From Gammaproteobacteria bacterium (GTDB lineage Bacteria > Pseudomonadota > Gammaproteobacteria > Pseudomonadales > Azotimanducaceae): a stretch of DNA of 64,000 nt. The translations under genes and the position numbers were made by a program. The stretch is from positions 1 through 64,000 of the forward strand of contig JAPOTJ010000021.1 of the NCBI GenBank assembly GCA_026709225.1. Direction: 5' to 3'. The notes beneath the pieces were generated by a model that ran no database searches, was not told where the DNA came from, and saw only the letters and a program-made list of their open reading frames with translations. Below, piece after piece: positions 1-9,024 of this stretch (the stretch's first letter is position 1; every line of letters starts with the position of its first letter).

Positions 1-121
1 CGTGTGAGATGCGCGCATCGGCTAATCCGATCAATCGTTCGGCCTGTGTCAGCAGTCTGATCGCTATGAATGTCACGACAATCAGCGCAAAAACCAACAC
101 CCAGAATCGTTTCGCCGTCAT
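1..121 (-). CDS. N-terminus of a membrane-anchored protein, cut by window edge
   Basis: Reading the minus strand from the ATG at 119-121 gives an open frame to the left edge, about 40 residues. It has a basic start (MTAKRF) and then a hydrophobic stretch at about residues 6-22 (WVLVFALIVV and following), like a signal anchor or uncleaved signal peptide. The rest runs off the window, so no family can be named. It is divergent from the first TonB receptor copy. The ribosome site is weak and the call rests on the plausible membrane segment. Confidence 0.4.
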   Translation of the reverse strand, partial: MTAKRFWVLVFALIVVTFIAIRLLTQAERLIGLADARISH

Positions 122-230
122 TCTGCTCGCACGAGGAAGTCGCGTATTGTCAACACTCTATGGTATAGAATCGCCGCCCATCGGGTGCGAGTAGCACTCG
201 GCGGCGTTGAAGCGTAAAGGGGGTATGAGC

Positions 231-870
231 ATGGTTTTAAGTTCCGCTTTCCGTCGTGTGACCTTCAGCGCCTGTGTTCTTGCGCTTGTTGTCACGCTGC
301 CACTCGTATCAGCGCCTGCCATGGCAGAGCAGGTCACTGAAGAGATGGTCGTCACAGCGCGCAAGCGCAGCGAAAACCTGCAGGACGTACCGGCAGCCGT
401 TCCCGCGTTCAACGGCGAGGATCTCGAAGAGCGCGGCGTGAACAAGATCGTCGATATCGCGGGCTTGACGCCGAACATCACGGTTAACGAAACATCGGGT
501 ATCGCGGCTGGCGGGCTGCAAGTCTTCATCCGTGGCATTGGTAACGACCCAAGCTTCGACCAAGGTGTCGGCGTCTATGTGGACGATGTCTATTTGAACC
601 ACGCAGGCGGTGCGCTGATCGATGTCTATGACGTTGAACGCATAGAGGCGTTGAAAGGGCCGCAGGGCCATCTCTACGGACGCAACACCATCTGTGGTGC
701 CATCAAGTATGTCAGCGCTGAACCGAGCGACGAGCTGTGTGCGCTTGGAAGGCAAGAACCTGTTGGACAAGCGACGGCTTGAAAACCGTTTTATCATCAG
801 CAATTTCATGCTAGGCGGCTACCAGCGTGGCCGCACTTGGGGCTTCAGCGTTGCGTATCAGATGCAGTGA
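231..870 (+). pseudogene. TonB-dependent receptor, collapsed by a large internal deletion
   Basis: The N-terminal part (signal peptide, TonB box EEMVVTARKR, start of the plug domain) closely matches the two intact receptors downstream. At about 735-740 the sequence jumps from the plug region straight to the last 40 codons of the family, in a different frame. The reading frame from the start therefore ends at 782, while the familiar C-terminus (QRGRTWGF...AYQMQ) continues in another frame to a stop at 868-870. About 630 codons are missing compared with the copy at 3703. The start at ATG 231 is chosen for the AAAGGGGG ribosome site 7 bases upstream; ATG 225 is too close to it. Non-functional as a transporter. 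Confidence 0.85.
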
Positions 871-881
871 GCCTGATGCCT

Positions 882-907
882 CATTTTTAGCTTGACGGAG
901 CACTAGA
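882..907 (+). repeat. 26-bp direct repeat after a receptor gene (copy 1)
   Basis: The 26 bases here, starting CATTTTTAGCTTGACGG, recur exactly at 6245-6270. Both copies lie a few bases downstream of a TonB receptor stop codon. The gap after the middle receptor (3534-3560) keeps only a short piece of it (CTAGACGGACA). It looks like a boundary of the duplicated receptor unit. Confidence 0.7.
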
Positions 908-1058
908 CGGACATCTTTGTTATGACCTAAAACACCGTTCGAATAATAGCGTCGAACGCATCACTCGCGGCATTGCTCTATAGTAGTGTGCGCAAATACA
1001 GTGGAAAGGCATTGACACTTGTCGTTCCTATGCCCTTATACATAATGGAGGGACTCAC

Positions 1059-3533
1059 ATGAACCAACACTTCATTTTTTTTCGTGGCACGACAATTTGC
1101 GCGTGTCTGATTGCGCTCGTGGTTACGAGTCCGGTCGTGCCGGCGCCTGCCTTTGCGCAGCAAATCATTGAAGAAATGGTCGTCACAGCGCGCAAGCGCA
1201 ACGAAAACCTGCAGGACGTGCCAGCAGCCGTCGCCGCGTTCAATGCTGTTGAGCTTGAGGAGCGTGGCATCGACAACCTGATTGAAATAGGTCGCTTAAC
1301 GCCGAACATCACGGTCAACGAAACCACCGGCGTTGTCGCCGGCGCTCTGCAAGTCTATATTCGCGGCATTGGCTACGACCCGGGCTTTTTTGAACAAGGT
1401 GTCGGCATCTATGTGGACGATGTCTTTCTGAATCGCGTTTCCGGCTCGCTGATCGAGGTCTATGACATTGAACGCATAGAGATACTGAAAGGGCCGCAGG
1501 GCCATCTCTACGGACGCAACTCCACCGGCGGCACCATCAAATACGTGAGCGCCGAACCGGATGATACGCTGCGCATACACGCCTCAGCCAAGATAGGCAC
1601 GGACGATCAGCGCAATTTCAAGGCTGGCGTCTCCGGCCCGCTTGCCGAAGGCACTTTGTGGGGATCGGTCGCGGTCTCCCAAGTCGGGCACGATGGCTAT
1701 CAGACCAACACCTACAACGGCGGCGAGTATGCGAGCCCGGACATTCTGTCGGCGCGCGGGACGCTGGTCGCGCAGCTTGGCGACTCGTTTCGTGTCAAGC
1801 TTGTGGCGGACCTGATGCGTGATCGATCGGATCCTTACATACCCACTCGGGTCGCGGTGAACGACAACCCCCTCGATCCCACAAGTTTGTTTGCAGTTCA
1901 AGGTGTGCTTTCAGGTGCCAACCAGCTTCCATTCTTATTTCCCGGCGCAGGCCTGCTTGGAGAGCTGCTCGACACACGCCTGCCGACCGACATCGATGAG
2001 ATCAACAGCGCATTCATAGAGGATGGGTTCGATGAATACTTCCTCGACACCGACGGCTTGTCGCTAACCGCCACTTGGGATTTCGCCGAGGCGTGGTCAT
2101 TGAAATCGGTCACTGGCGTGCGCGAGATGAGCCGCACTCAAGCCTCTGACTTCGACGGCAGCGATCAGCAGTTCATCAACACGCTGCAATACTGGGACAC
2201 CGATGATTTTTCTCAGGAGTTTCAAATCAATTACACGGGTGAGCGCATCAACGCGATCATCGGCTACTACTACTTGGACAGCGAATGGAGCACCACTTCG
2301 TTTACCGAGCAAAGAGCCATCCTGAGGTTTTTCAATGACCATGACAAAACAACGTCTTTCGACGAGCGCCCGCTCGAATCCACAGCCTTCTACGCCAATG
2401 TTGACTGGGACATCACCGACAAAATACAGCTGTCACTGGGCGGTCGATTGACAACTGATAAGAAGTGGATCAATCAAATCGCGGAAGTGGAACTGACGCA
2501 GTATATGGTGCCTGTCTTTAACCTACCGGGGATGGGTCCTGTGCCTTTTGTGTTGTCGCCTGCTGGCGCACAAGCATGGCCGCTAATAGCGCCCAACCTG
2601 CCACCCGGCCTTTTCCTCGGCTTTTTCTCGCCGCCGGGCAGCGGTGTGATGTTCGACGCATACAGGGAAGGCATCACCTATCCTGAGAACAGGACCGGCG
2701 AAGACGAGTGGGACGAGTTCACGCCGACCGTCAAGTTGAGCTACCGTCTTTCGGAAGAGATGCTCATCTACGCTGGCCGGTCAACAGGCTTCAAGTCGGG
2801 CGGCTTAGACTATACCAGCGCTGACCCTATAGCGGATACGTGGGAACCAGAGCTCGTCACCACCTGGTCGATCGGCACTAAGTCAACGCTGCTTGACGGC
2901 ACCTTGAGGCTCAACTTCGAAGCGTTCCTCAACGCCTACGAGGACAGGCAGTTCACGTCCGTGAGGCTTGATGAAGGCGGGGGGGGAAGTCTGATTCAGT
3001 ACCTAGGTAACGTTGCTGATGTCGAGTCGAGCGGTGTGGAGGTCGAAATCCTCTGGCTGCCGCCAGTGGAAGGCTTGGCCATCAACTTCAACCTTGGACT
3101 CTTGGACACCGACCTCAATGAGTTGATCGGCGAGGTGTCGCCGGGCGTGGTTGGCAACATCGCGGACCGCAGCCAAGTAGGCCATTCACCGAAAGTGACC
3201 GCCCAGGCGCGCATCGAATACACCATGCCAATCAGCCGTTTTGGCGCGCTCACCTTCGGGCTTGACGCGGACTACCGAGACGAAATGTTCACCGACTCGC
3301 CTGTCGATCTCAGTAATGCGTTGGAGGTCCAATCGAAGTCCGAGGCACGGACACTCACCAATGCGTTCGTATCCTTCAACACCGCGGATGATCGCTGGCG
3401 CGTGAGCTTGGAAGGCAAAAACCTGTCCGACAAACGAGTGCTTGGCAACACCTTCACCATCAGCAATTTCATGCTCGGCGGCTACAACCGTGGCCGCACT
3501 TGGGGCTTAAGCGTCGCGTATCAGATGCAGTGA
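1059..3533 (+). CDS. TonB-dependent outer-membrane receptor
   Basis: An 824-residue protein with an N-terminal signal peptide, a TonB box (EEMVVTARKR, about residues 38-47), a plug domain with the usual LKGPQG(H)LYGRN motif near 145-158, and a long beta-barrel ending in an aromatic-rich strand (WGLSVAYQMQ). The final residue is Gln rather than the usual Phe, as in its paralogues. It should use TonB energy to take up a bulky or hydrophobic substrate. Steroid or a similar compound is an inference from the neighbouring catabolic genes. Start ATG 1059 has a GGAGGGA site 5 bases upstream. It is a tandem paralogue of the copies at 231 and 3703. Confidence 0.93.
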   Translation: MNQHFIFFRGTTICACLIALVVTSPVVPAPAFAQQIIEEMVVTARKRNENLQDVPAAVAAFNAVELEERGIDNLIEIGRLTPNITVNETTGVVAGALQVYIRGIGYDPGFFEQGVGIYVDDVFLNRVSGSLIEVYDIERIEILKGPQGHLYGRNSTGGTIKYVSAEPDDTLRIHASAKIGTDDQRNFKAGVSGPLAEGTLWGSVAVSQVGHDGYQTNTYNGGEYASPDILSARGTLVAQLGDSFRVKLVADLMRDRSDPYIPTRVAVNDNPLDPTSLFAVQGVLSGANQLPFLFPGAGLLGELLDTRLPTDIDEINSAFIEDGFDEYFLDTDGLSLTATWDFAEAWSLKSVTGVREMSRTQASDFDGSDQQFINTLQYWDTDDFSQEFQINYTGERINAIIGYYYLDSEWSTTSFTEQRAILRFFNDHDKTTSFDERPLESTAFYANVDWDITDKIQLSLGGRLTTDKKWINQIAEVELTQYMVPVFNLPGMGPVPFVLSPAGAQAWPLIAPNLPPGLFLGFFSPPGSGVMFDAYREGITYPENRTGEDEWDEFTPTVKLSYRLSEEMLIYAGRSTGFKSGGLDYTSADPIADTWEPELVTTWSIGTKSTLLDGTLRLNFEAFLNAYEDRQFTSVRLDEGGGGSLIQYLGNVADVESSGVEVEILWLPPVEGLAINFNLGLLDTDLNELIGEVSPGVVGNIADRSQVGHSPKVTAQARIEYTMPISRFGALTFGLDADYRDEMFTDSPVDLSNALEVQSKSEARTLTNAFVSFNTADDRWRVSLEGKNLSDKRVLGNTFTISNFMLGGYNRGRTWGLSVAYQMQ

Positions 3534-3635
3534 GCCTCGGCTAGACGGACACTCAAGACCGAAAAAAACCGCTTGAAACAGGCGCAAAGCGTGTCGCTTG
3601 CGACATTGCGCGCTAGAATGCGCGAAAATCTGTCG

Positions 3636-3669
3636 CAAGGGCATTGGCACTTTTTCGTGTCAATGCCCT
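3636..3669 (+). promoter_or_regulatory. Hairpin in the leader of the third receptor gene
   Basis: Arms 3636-3649 (AAGGGCATTGGCAC) and 3656-3669 (GTGTCAATGCCCTT) pair over 14 positions with one G-T wobble, around a 6-base loop. A degraded version (AAAGGCATTGACAC ... ATGCCCTT) sits at the same place before the second receptor, about 1000-1037. No strong T-run follows, and the ribosome site and ATG are 25-35 bases downstream. This suggests control of translation or mRNA stability rather than a classical terminator. Confidence 0.5.
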
Positions 3670-3702
3670 TCTACATAAAAGACACATAAAGGAGGGACTC
3701 AC

Positions 3703-6237
3703 ATGAACTCACACTTCACTTTTCGTCACGCGACATTGTGCGCGTGTCTGCTTGCGCTTGTTGTCGCGATTCCGATGGTGCCGGTGCCCGCCCTTGGGCA
3801 GCAGATCATTGAGGAAATCGTTGTCACCGCCCGCAAGCGCAGCGAGAATCTGCAGGACGTGCCAGCAGCCGTTGCCGCGTTCAACGCCGAGGAGCTCGAA
3901 GAACGCGGTATCGACAATCTCGTCGAAATTGCGCGCTTGACGCCGAATATCACGGTCAACGAAACAAGCGGGCTCATTGCTGGCGCATTGCAGATTTTCA
4001 TCCGCGGCATCGGCAACGACCCCGGCTTTGACCAAGGTGTCGGCGTCTATGTGGACGATGTCTATCTGAACCGCACATCAGGTGCGCTCCTTGATGTCTA
4101 TGATATTGATCGCATCGAGGTCCTCAAAGGGCCGCAAGGCAACCTCTACGGTCGCAATACCATTGGCGGCGCCGTCAAATACGTGAGCGCCGAACCCGAC
4201 GACGAGATGCGCGTGCGTTTCTCGGCGAAGGTCGGTGCCGATGATCTGCGCAAGTTCAGAGCCGGCATTTCCGGTCCGCTCGCCTCAGGTTCCGTATGGG
4301 GTTCGCTTGCGGTCTCGCAGACCGGGCATGACGGCTATCAAACCAACCGCTTTGATGGCGGCGAATACGCAAGCCCCGATGTGCTGTCGGCGCGCGGCAC
4401 CTTGGTTGCGCAGCTCTCCGAGCGTCTGCGCGTCAAACTCGTTGCGGACGTGATGCGAGATCGGTCCGACCCCTACATCCCGAATCGCGTGGCGGTGAAT
4501 CTCGGCGGCAGCGCGGGGCTCGGCGCGTTTAACGCGCTGCTTTCCACCGCCAACAACTTCGTCCCGGGCGCGGCCTTTCTAGCACCCGGGCAGTCGCTCG
4601 ACACGAGCCTGCCGACAGACATCGACAGCGTCAACACGGCGCATTTGAAAGATGGGTTCGACGAGTACTTCATCGACACAGACGGCCTGTCCTTGACCGC
4701 GACCTACGACTTCAACGACGCGTGGTCGCTCAAATCGGTGACGGGCGTTCGCCAAGTGGACCGCACATCGCCCTTTGACTTTGATGGCAGCGACCAAGTA
4801 TTCATCAACACGCTGCAATTTTGGAAGGCAGACGACTTCTCTCAAGAACTGCAGCTCAATTACACGGGCGACCGCCTGAACGCGGTGCTCGGCTACTACT
4901 ATCTTGAAGGCGATTACAGCGTCACTTCCTTTACCGAGCAGACGCCGTTCCTGCGCCTTGTGACGAGCCACGACAAGACGACGCACGTTGATGAGCGGCC
5001 GCTTGAATCGACATCCTTCTATGCCAATGTGGACTGGGATATTACTGAGCGAATGCAGCTTTCCTTGGGAGGGCGCATCACCACCGACAAGAAGTCGATC
5101 AGTCAGATAGCCGATGTCGAGCTGACAAACCATGTGGCGGCTTGCTTCAGCCTCCCGGGGCTTGCGTGCGATCCGCAGACGAACTTTTTCGTGCCGGTTG
5201 TGCTGTCACCGACAGGCGCGAGAATCGTACCCAACCTGCCATTCTTCCAGTTCTTCTTGCCTCATCGGAATCAGCTGGGCGCCGTCATCGCGCCTGGCAG
5301 CGCGCCCACCACCATCACCTATCCTGAAAACAAGATAGGTGAAGACGAATGGGATGAATTTACGCCGAGCGCACGTCTGAGCTACCGCCTGTCGGAGGAC
5401 ACGCTGATCTACGGCGGCTGGTCAACTGGCTTCAAGTCCGGCGGTTTCACTTTCTCAGGCGACGACTATCAAGCGCCCATCTATGAGCCAGAGGTTGTCA
5501 CGACATATTCGGTTGGCGCCAAGTCAACACTGCTTGACGGCACGCTGAGAGTGAATTTCGAAGCCTTCCTCAACGTCTATGAAGACAAGCAGTTCACGGT
5601 CATCGTCCTTGACGGCGATCAAGGGCGGCTTGTGCAGCAAAACGACAATGTGGGCGAGGCCGAATCGAGCGGCGCCGAGATCGAAATCCTATGGCTACCG
5701 CCCGTCGAAGGCTTGGCAATCAACTTCAATGTTGGCATCTTGGATACGCAAATCGACGAGTTGATCGAGATTTTCGACGATGTCACTCCGGCAGAATTGG
5801 GGACTGTCGCAGGCTGTATCGAATCCGTCACGCAGATTGGTGACGAACGCTGGCAAGGAAATGTCGCGAGCTGCAACCGCCTCGGCTACGCGCCAGAACT
5901 GACCGCGCAGGCGAGGGTTCAGTACACCATGCCAGTGAGCCGCTTCGGCGCGCTCACCTTCGGCCTTGATGCGGACTATCGAGACGAGATGTACACCGAC
6001 TCGCCGGTCGAGATCAACAATCCCTTCTTTGCGAGCGCCATGTCAAAAGCGCGAACGCTCACCAATGCGTTCGTGTCGTTCAACACGACCGACAATCGCT
6101 GGCGCGTGACCTTGGAAGGCAAGAACCTGTCGGACAAGCGCGTGCTTGAGAACACCTTCAACGTCAGCAACTTCATCTTGGGCGGCTACAACCGTGGCCG
6201 CACTTGGGGACTAACGGTCGCGTATCAGATGCAGTAA
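3703..6237 (+). CDS. TonB-dependent outer-membrane receptor
   Basis: An 844-residue paralogue of the preceding gene with the same order: signal peptide, TonB box (EEIVVTARKR), plug domain with VLKGPQGNLYGRN, and a beta-barrel ending in WGLTVAYQMQ. Differences cluster in the extracellular loop regions, for example about residues 260-300 and 485-520, and an extra segment with two cysteines near 705-725. The pair may therefore recognise different ligands. ATG 3703 is preceded by AAGGAGGG at good spacing. The upstream hairpin and the promoter region resemble those of the second copy. Confidence 0.93.
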   Translation: MNSHFTFRHATLCACLLALVVAIPMVPVPALGQQIIEEIVVTARKRSENLQDVPAAVAAFNAEELEERGIDNLVEIARLTPNITVNETSGLIAGALQIFIRGIGNDPGFDQGVGVYVDDVYLNRTSGALLDVYDIDRIEVLKGPQGNLYGRNTIGGAVKYVSAEPDDEMRVRFSAKVGADDLRKFRAGISGPLASGSVWGSLAVSQTGHDGYQTNRFDGGEYASPDVLSARGTLVAQLSERLRVKLVADVMRDRSDPYIPNRVAVNLGGSAGLGAFNALLSTANNFVPGAAFLAPGQSLDTSLPTDIDSVNTAHLKDGFDEYFIDTDGLSLTATYDFNDAWSLKSVTGVRQVDRTSPFDFDGSDQVFINTLQFWKADDFSQELQLNYTGDRLNAVLGYYYLEGDYSVTSFTEQTPFLRLVTSHDKTTHVDERPLESTSFYANVDWDITERMQLSLGGRITTDKKSISQIADVELTNHVAACFSLPGLACDPQTNFFVPVVLSPTGARIVPNLPFFQFFLPHRNQLGAVIAPGSAPTTITYPENKIGEDEWDEFTPSARLSYRLSEDTLIYGGWSTGFKSGGFTFSGDDYQAPIYEPEVVTTYSVGAKSTLLDGTLRVNFEAFLNVYEDKQFTVIVLDGDQGRLVQQNDNVGEAESSGAEIEILWLPPVEGLAINFNVGILDTQIDELIEIFDDVTPAELGTVAGCIESVTQIGDERWQGNVASCNRLGYAPELTAQARVQYTMPVSRFGALTFGLDADYRDEMYTDSPVEINNPFFASAMSKARTLTNAFVSFNTTDNRWRVTLEGKNLSDKRVLENTFNVSNFILGGYNRGRTWGLTVAYQMQ

Positions 6238-6244
6238 TAGAGCG

Positions 6245-6270
6245 CATTTTTAGCTTGACGGAGCACTAGA
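6245..6270 (+). repeat. 26-bp direct repeat after a receptor gene (copy 2)
   Basis: Exact repeat of 882-907, again immediately after a receptor stop codon. It ends 11 bases before the DUF3800 start. Confidence 0.7.
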
Positions 6271-6281
6271 TTCGGATTGGC

Positions 6282-7028
6282 ATGAACAACTCCTTCAGTG
6301 ACTATATCGTGTATGTCGACGAAAGCGGAGATCATGGACTCGAAACCATTGACCCCAATTATCCGATTTTCGTGCTCGCGTTCTGCGTGTTCCAGAAAGA
6401 AACCTACTTGGAGTCTGTCGCTCCATCCATACAGAAGTTTAAGTTTCGCCACTTCGGCCACGACATGGTGATTTTGTATTAGGCGGATATCCGCAAGGAC
6501 AAGGGCGATTTTCAGTTTCTGAAATCGGAGGAGTTGAAAGAGGCGTTTCTTAACGAATTGTCGGATATCGTGGCTGATGCTCCGTTCACACTGGTCTGTA
6601 TGGTGATCGACAAGCGGTTACTGAAAAAGCGTTCTGGCGATTCGAAAAACCCCTATCACATCGCGCTTCAATACGGGCTTGAGCGGTTGTATTTCTATCT
6701 CAAAGAAATGGAGCAGGGCGAGCGCGTGACCCATGTGGTTGTAGAGAAGCGAGATGAGAGCGAAGACGATGATTTGGAGCTGGCGTTTCGAAGGGCAGTC
6801 AAGGGTGACAACTATAGGTTGCAACAGTTTCCATTCGAAATCATTTTCGCAGACAAGAAGAGCAACTCCTGTGGGCTACAGCTAGCAGACCTGGTGGCGA
6901 GACCGGTCGGATTGTCGGTGCTGCGGCCAAAGCAGTCGAATCGGGCTTTTCAAATCTTAAAGGAGAAGTTCTATCGGGACGACAAAGGTCAGATAGAAGG
7001 GCGGGGTCTGAAACGCTTCCCCAAATAA
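6282..7028 (+). pseudogene. DUF3800 family protein interrupted by an in-frame TAG
   Basis: The frame from ATG 6282 encodes a DUF3800-type start (DYIVYVDESGDHG, the acidic motif of this RNase H-like family). It meets TAG at 6480-6482 and continues in the same frame to TAA at 7026-7028. The stop falls in VILY*ADIRKDKGDF, where the family normally has an acidic residue, so a GAG to TAG change is likely. The downstream part keeps later family motifs (FADKKSNSCGLQLADLVARP). The full length would be 248 residues. DUF3800 genes are common near mobile and defence genes; their function is poorly known. Readthrough cannot be excluded. Confidence 0.8.
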
Positions 7029-7056
7029 CAAAAGGCCCCGGTGTTCCACCGAGGCC
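7023..7056 (-). terminator. Hairpin with T-run on the minus strand
   Basis: GGCCCCGGTG at 7034-7043 pairs with CACCGAGGCC at 7047-7056 (9 of 10 pairs, 3-base loop). On the minus strand the stem is followed by a TTTTGTTATTT tract (7033-7023). This suits an intrinsic terminator for minus-strand transcription coming from the IS remnant. It could also stabilise the end of the DUF3800 transcript. Confidence 0.5.
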
Positions 7057-7131
7057 AGTTGTCGACCGGGAATCCCCAATCCTTGATGACTATTGTGACC
7101 GCGGGAAGCGAAAAAATCAATTCTCTGTAAC

Positions 7132-7707
7132 GGCTCAGGACATTTCGGAATTTTTGGCCGTCGTTTCGGAAATGCTTTCGAGGTGGACAAGATACTCGTT
7201 GGGCGTTCGGCAGTCCAGAGCCCAGTGCGGCCGCTGGTAGTTGTGGAAGCATTCGTGCTCGGCGAGCCTCGGCGCGACGCCGGCGACGGCGGGTGGGCCG
7301 TCGTACCGGTTCCAGAACTCGATGCGGGCGGAGCGGTTGGCGCGCTCGAAGTCGGCCATGAACTCGGAGCCGCCGTCGACCTGGATGGATTCGACTGGGA
7401 ACGGCATGGCGTCGGCCATGGCGTGGAGGAAGCGGGCGGCGTTGCCGGCGGTGCCAGTCGTAGTAGGTGCTTCTGGCGAGGCCGACGGCCTTCAGGGCGT
7501 CGCCGCGGCGGCGCGCCAGGGCCTGTTCGCATTCGGTGTCGTCCACAGGCGGGCGCTTGCAGGACGGGGGGCAGGCGTGCAACAGTCTCATGTTCGGGTT
7601 CCTTGTTCAGTTGGTAAACCAGCATGCCCGAACCGGCGGCGCCCTCCCCATCCGGTCAGTTCATGGAACTAGCCTCCGGGGAGGAAATTCCGAGATGTCT
7701 CTGAGCC
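7132..7707 (-). mobile_element. Insertion sequence remnant with terminal inverted repeats
   Basis: The left end at 7132-7153 (GGCTCAGGACATTTCGGAAT...) and the reverse complement of 7685-7707 (GGCTCAGAGACATCTCGGAA...) match over about 22 bases with one substitution and one indel. They enclose a decayed transposase on the minus strand. At under 600 bp the element has lost most of its body and cannot move by itself. The transposase is closest to the IS3/IS481 DDE group. Confidence 0.6.
7135..7591 (-). pseudogene. DDE transposase fragments (IS3/IS481-like)
   Basis: One minus-strand frame near 7480-7440 carries a helix-turn-helix-like segment (GLARSTYYDWHR). A different frame from about 7437 to 7135 carries the end of an integrase core: VESIQVDGGSEFMADFE, holding one catalytic acidic residue, and the typical tail YQRPHWALDCRTPNEYL. 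The two parts are out of frame and most of the catalytic domain between them is missing. The gene is dead. Confidence 0.7.
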
Positions 7708-7742
7708 CGCACATTCTCAGAGTTGTCCAGCCTTGGACTTGT

Positions 7743-9020
7743 TCAGAACCGTCGGCTGATCGCGGCTTGTCGCTCGCCGATGATTCTCTTGCGCTCGCTC
7801 GGGCTGACGAAATTCGTGTCTGCCGGCAGATGCTCGCGTAGCGTCTCTAACTTGATCAGCTTGGTTGAAACAGCTTCGGGGTACGCCTCGCAGCGTGTCC
7901 AGCGCATGAACAGCGAGCCTTCGCGGTGCCCGGCGGTATCGAGCCAGTTCTGCACGCCCGGATCCTCAAGACTGACCACATAGCGAACGAGTCCATCAGC
8001 GTTGACCTGCGCAGTATGATGATTGAGGCTCGATTGATGGCTCGCATAGTCAAGCGATTCCATCCACGGGTTGGCAAGCTGGATGTTGGTGTAGACGCAA
8101 TTCGGGACAGGCGCTTCAACGATGAGCGCTTCGCCGCCCTCAAGCTTGAATGCGCCGCGCGAAGTCGCTTGAAAGGGATCCGCCATCGGCAGTTCCGGAT
8201 CGCCCGTTTCTGGCACGGAGATTTCGTTCGCATCGAGCTTGAGCTGAAAGTCAAGCCGGTGGACAAGCGTGAGCATTTCCCGCAAGCGTCGCGCCTGGTG
8301 AGCGGCATCCTTGATCATGTGCTTGACCGATTGCGGCGCTACGCGCGGTGCGCCCGTGCCTAGCGTCGTGAGATTGAGCACCTCCCACACGCCGGTTTCC
8401 TTCTTCTGCCAATCTGACACCACCCGCCGCACCACGACAATGAACGCATCGGGCGCCAGCGCCAGCCAATTGCCTGCGCTTGGCGCTGCTTCGCTCAAGG
8501 TCAGCACGAAGTCGCCGTGCTCGTCCACCTCGAGGTCGTCCGAGGCAAGGCTTGAAATGGTGCGTATGTCGGCGACCGGCGTGAGTCCGAGCATGCCGCT
8601 GTAGACGTTGATGGTCACAAGGTCGAAGTTGGCGATGTTGCCTCGCAGCCTGTAGACATGGTCGCCGCGTACATGGAACGACAGATAAGGGTTGTCGGGG
8701 TTGTCCCAGCCAATACGCGCGACGCTATTCGGAAAGCGCGTGAATTGCGGATAATCGGGGTCTCGATAATCCGTTTGACTCGCCAGAAAGGTCGCGAGAA
8801 AGCGCGCCATATGTCGATAGCCCTCAGCCGCGGACTGCTCGTCGTCATTGAACGGCGCGTTCTCGACGAGCGCGCCCATCTCGCCAATTTCGGCGGCAAA
8901 TTCGTTCCACGCCGCATTCATTGACATCTGTGCCTCGCTTTGCGGCTGATGCCAGAAAGCGAGGTAGAGCGCGGCGATGGCAGCAAGAACCGCCGCGAGG
9001 CCTATCGCGAGAATCTTCAT
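7743..9020 (-). CDS. DUF1254/DUF1214-type exported protein
   Basis: 425 residues from ATG 9020, beginning with a hydrophobic signal anchor (MKILAIGLAAVLAAIAALYL). The remainder resembles the DUF1214 half of the DUF1254/DUF1214 family, with a repeated pattern of short beta-strand segments (YLSFHVRGDHVYRLRGNI). The function is unknown; homologues occur next to steroid and aromatic catabolic genes. It is last in an eight-gene operon and starts 4 bases after the SDR stop. A longer frame to 9152 lacks a sensible start and would lose the signal sequence. Confidence 0.7.
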   Translation of the reverse strand: MKILAIGLAAVLAAIAALYLAFWHQPQSEAQMSMNAAWNEFAAEIGEMGALVENAPFNDDEQSAAEGYRHMARFLATFLASQTDYRDPDYPQFTRFPNSVARIGWDNPDNPYLSFHVRGDHVYRLRGNIANFDLVTINVYSGMLGLTPVADIRTISSLASDDLEVDEHGDFVLTLSEAAPSAGNWLALAPDAFIVVVRRVVSDWQKKETGVWEVLNLTTLGTGAPRVAPQSVKHMIKDAAHQARRLREMLTLVHRLDFQLKLDANEISVPETGDPELPMADPFQATSRGAFKLEGGEALIVEAPVPNCVYTNIQLANPWMESLDYASHQSSLNHHTAQVNADGLVRYVVSLEDPGVQNWLDTAGHREGSLFMRWTRCEAYPEAVSTKLIKLETLREHLPADTNFVSPSERKRIIGERQAAISRRF

Positions 9021-9024
9021 GATT

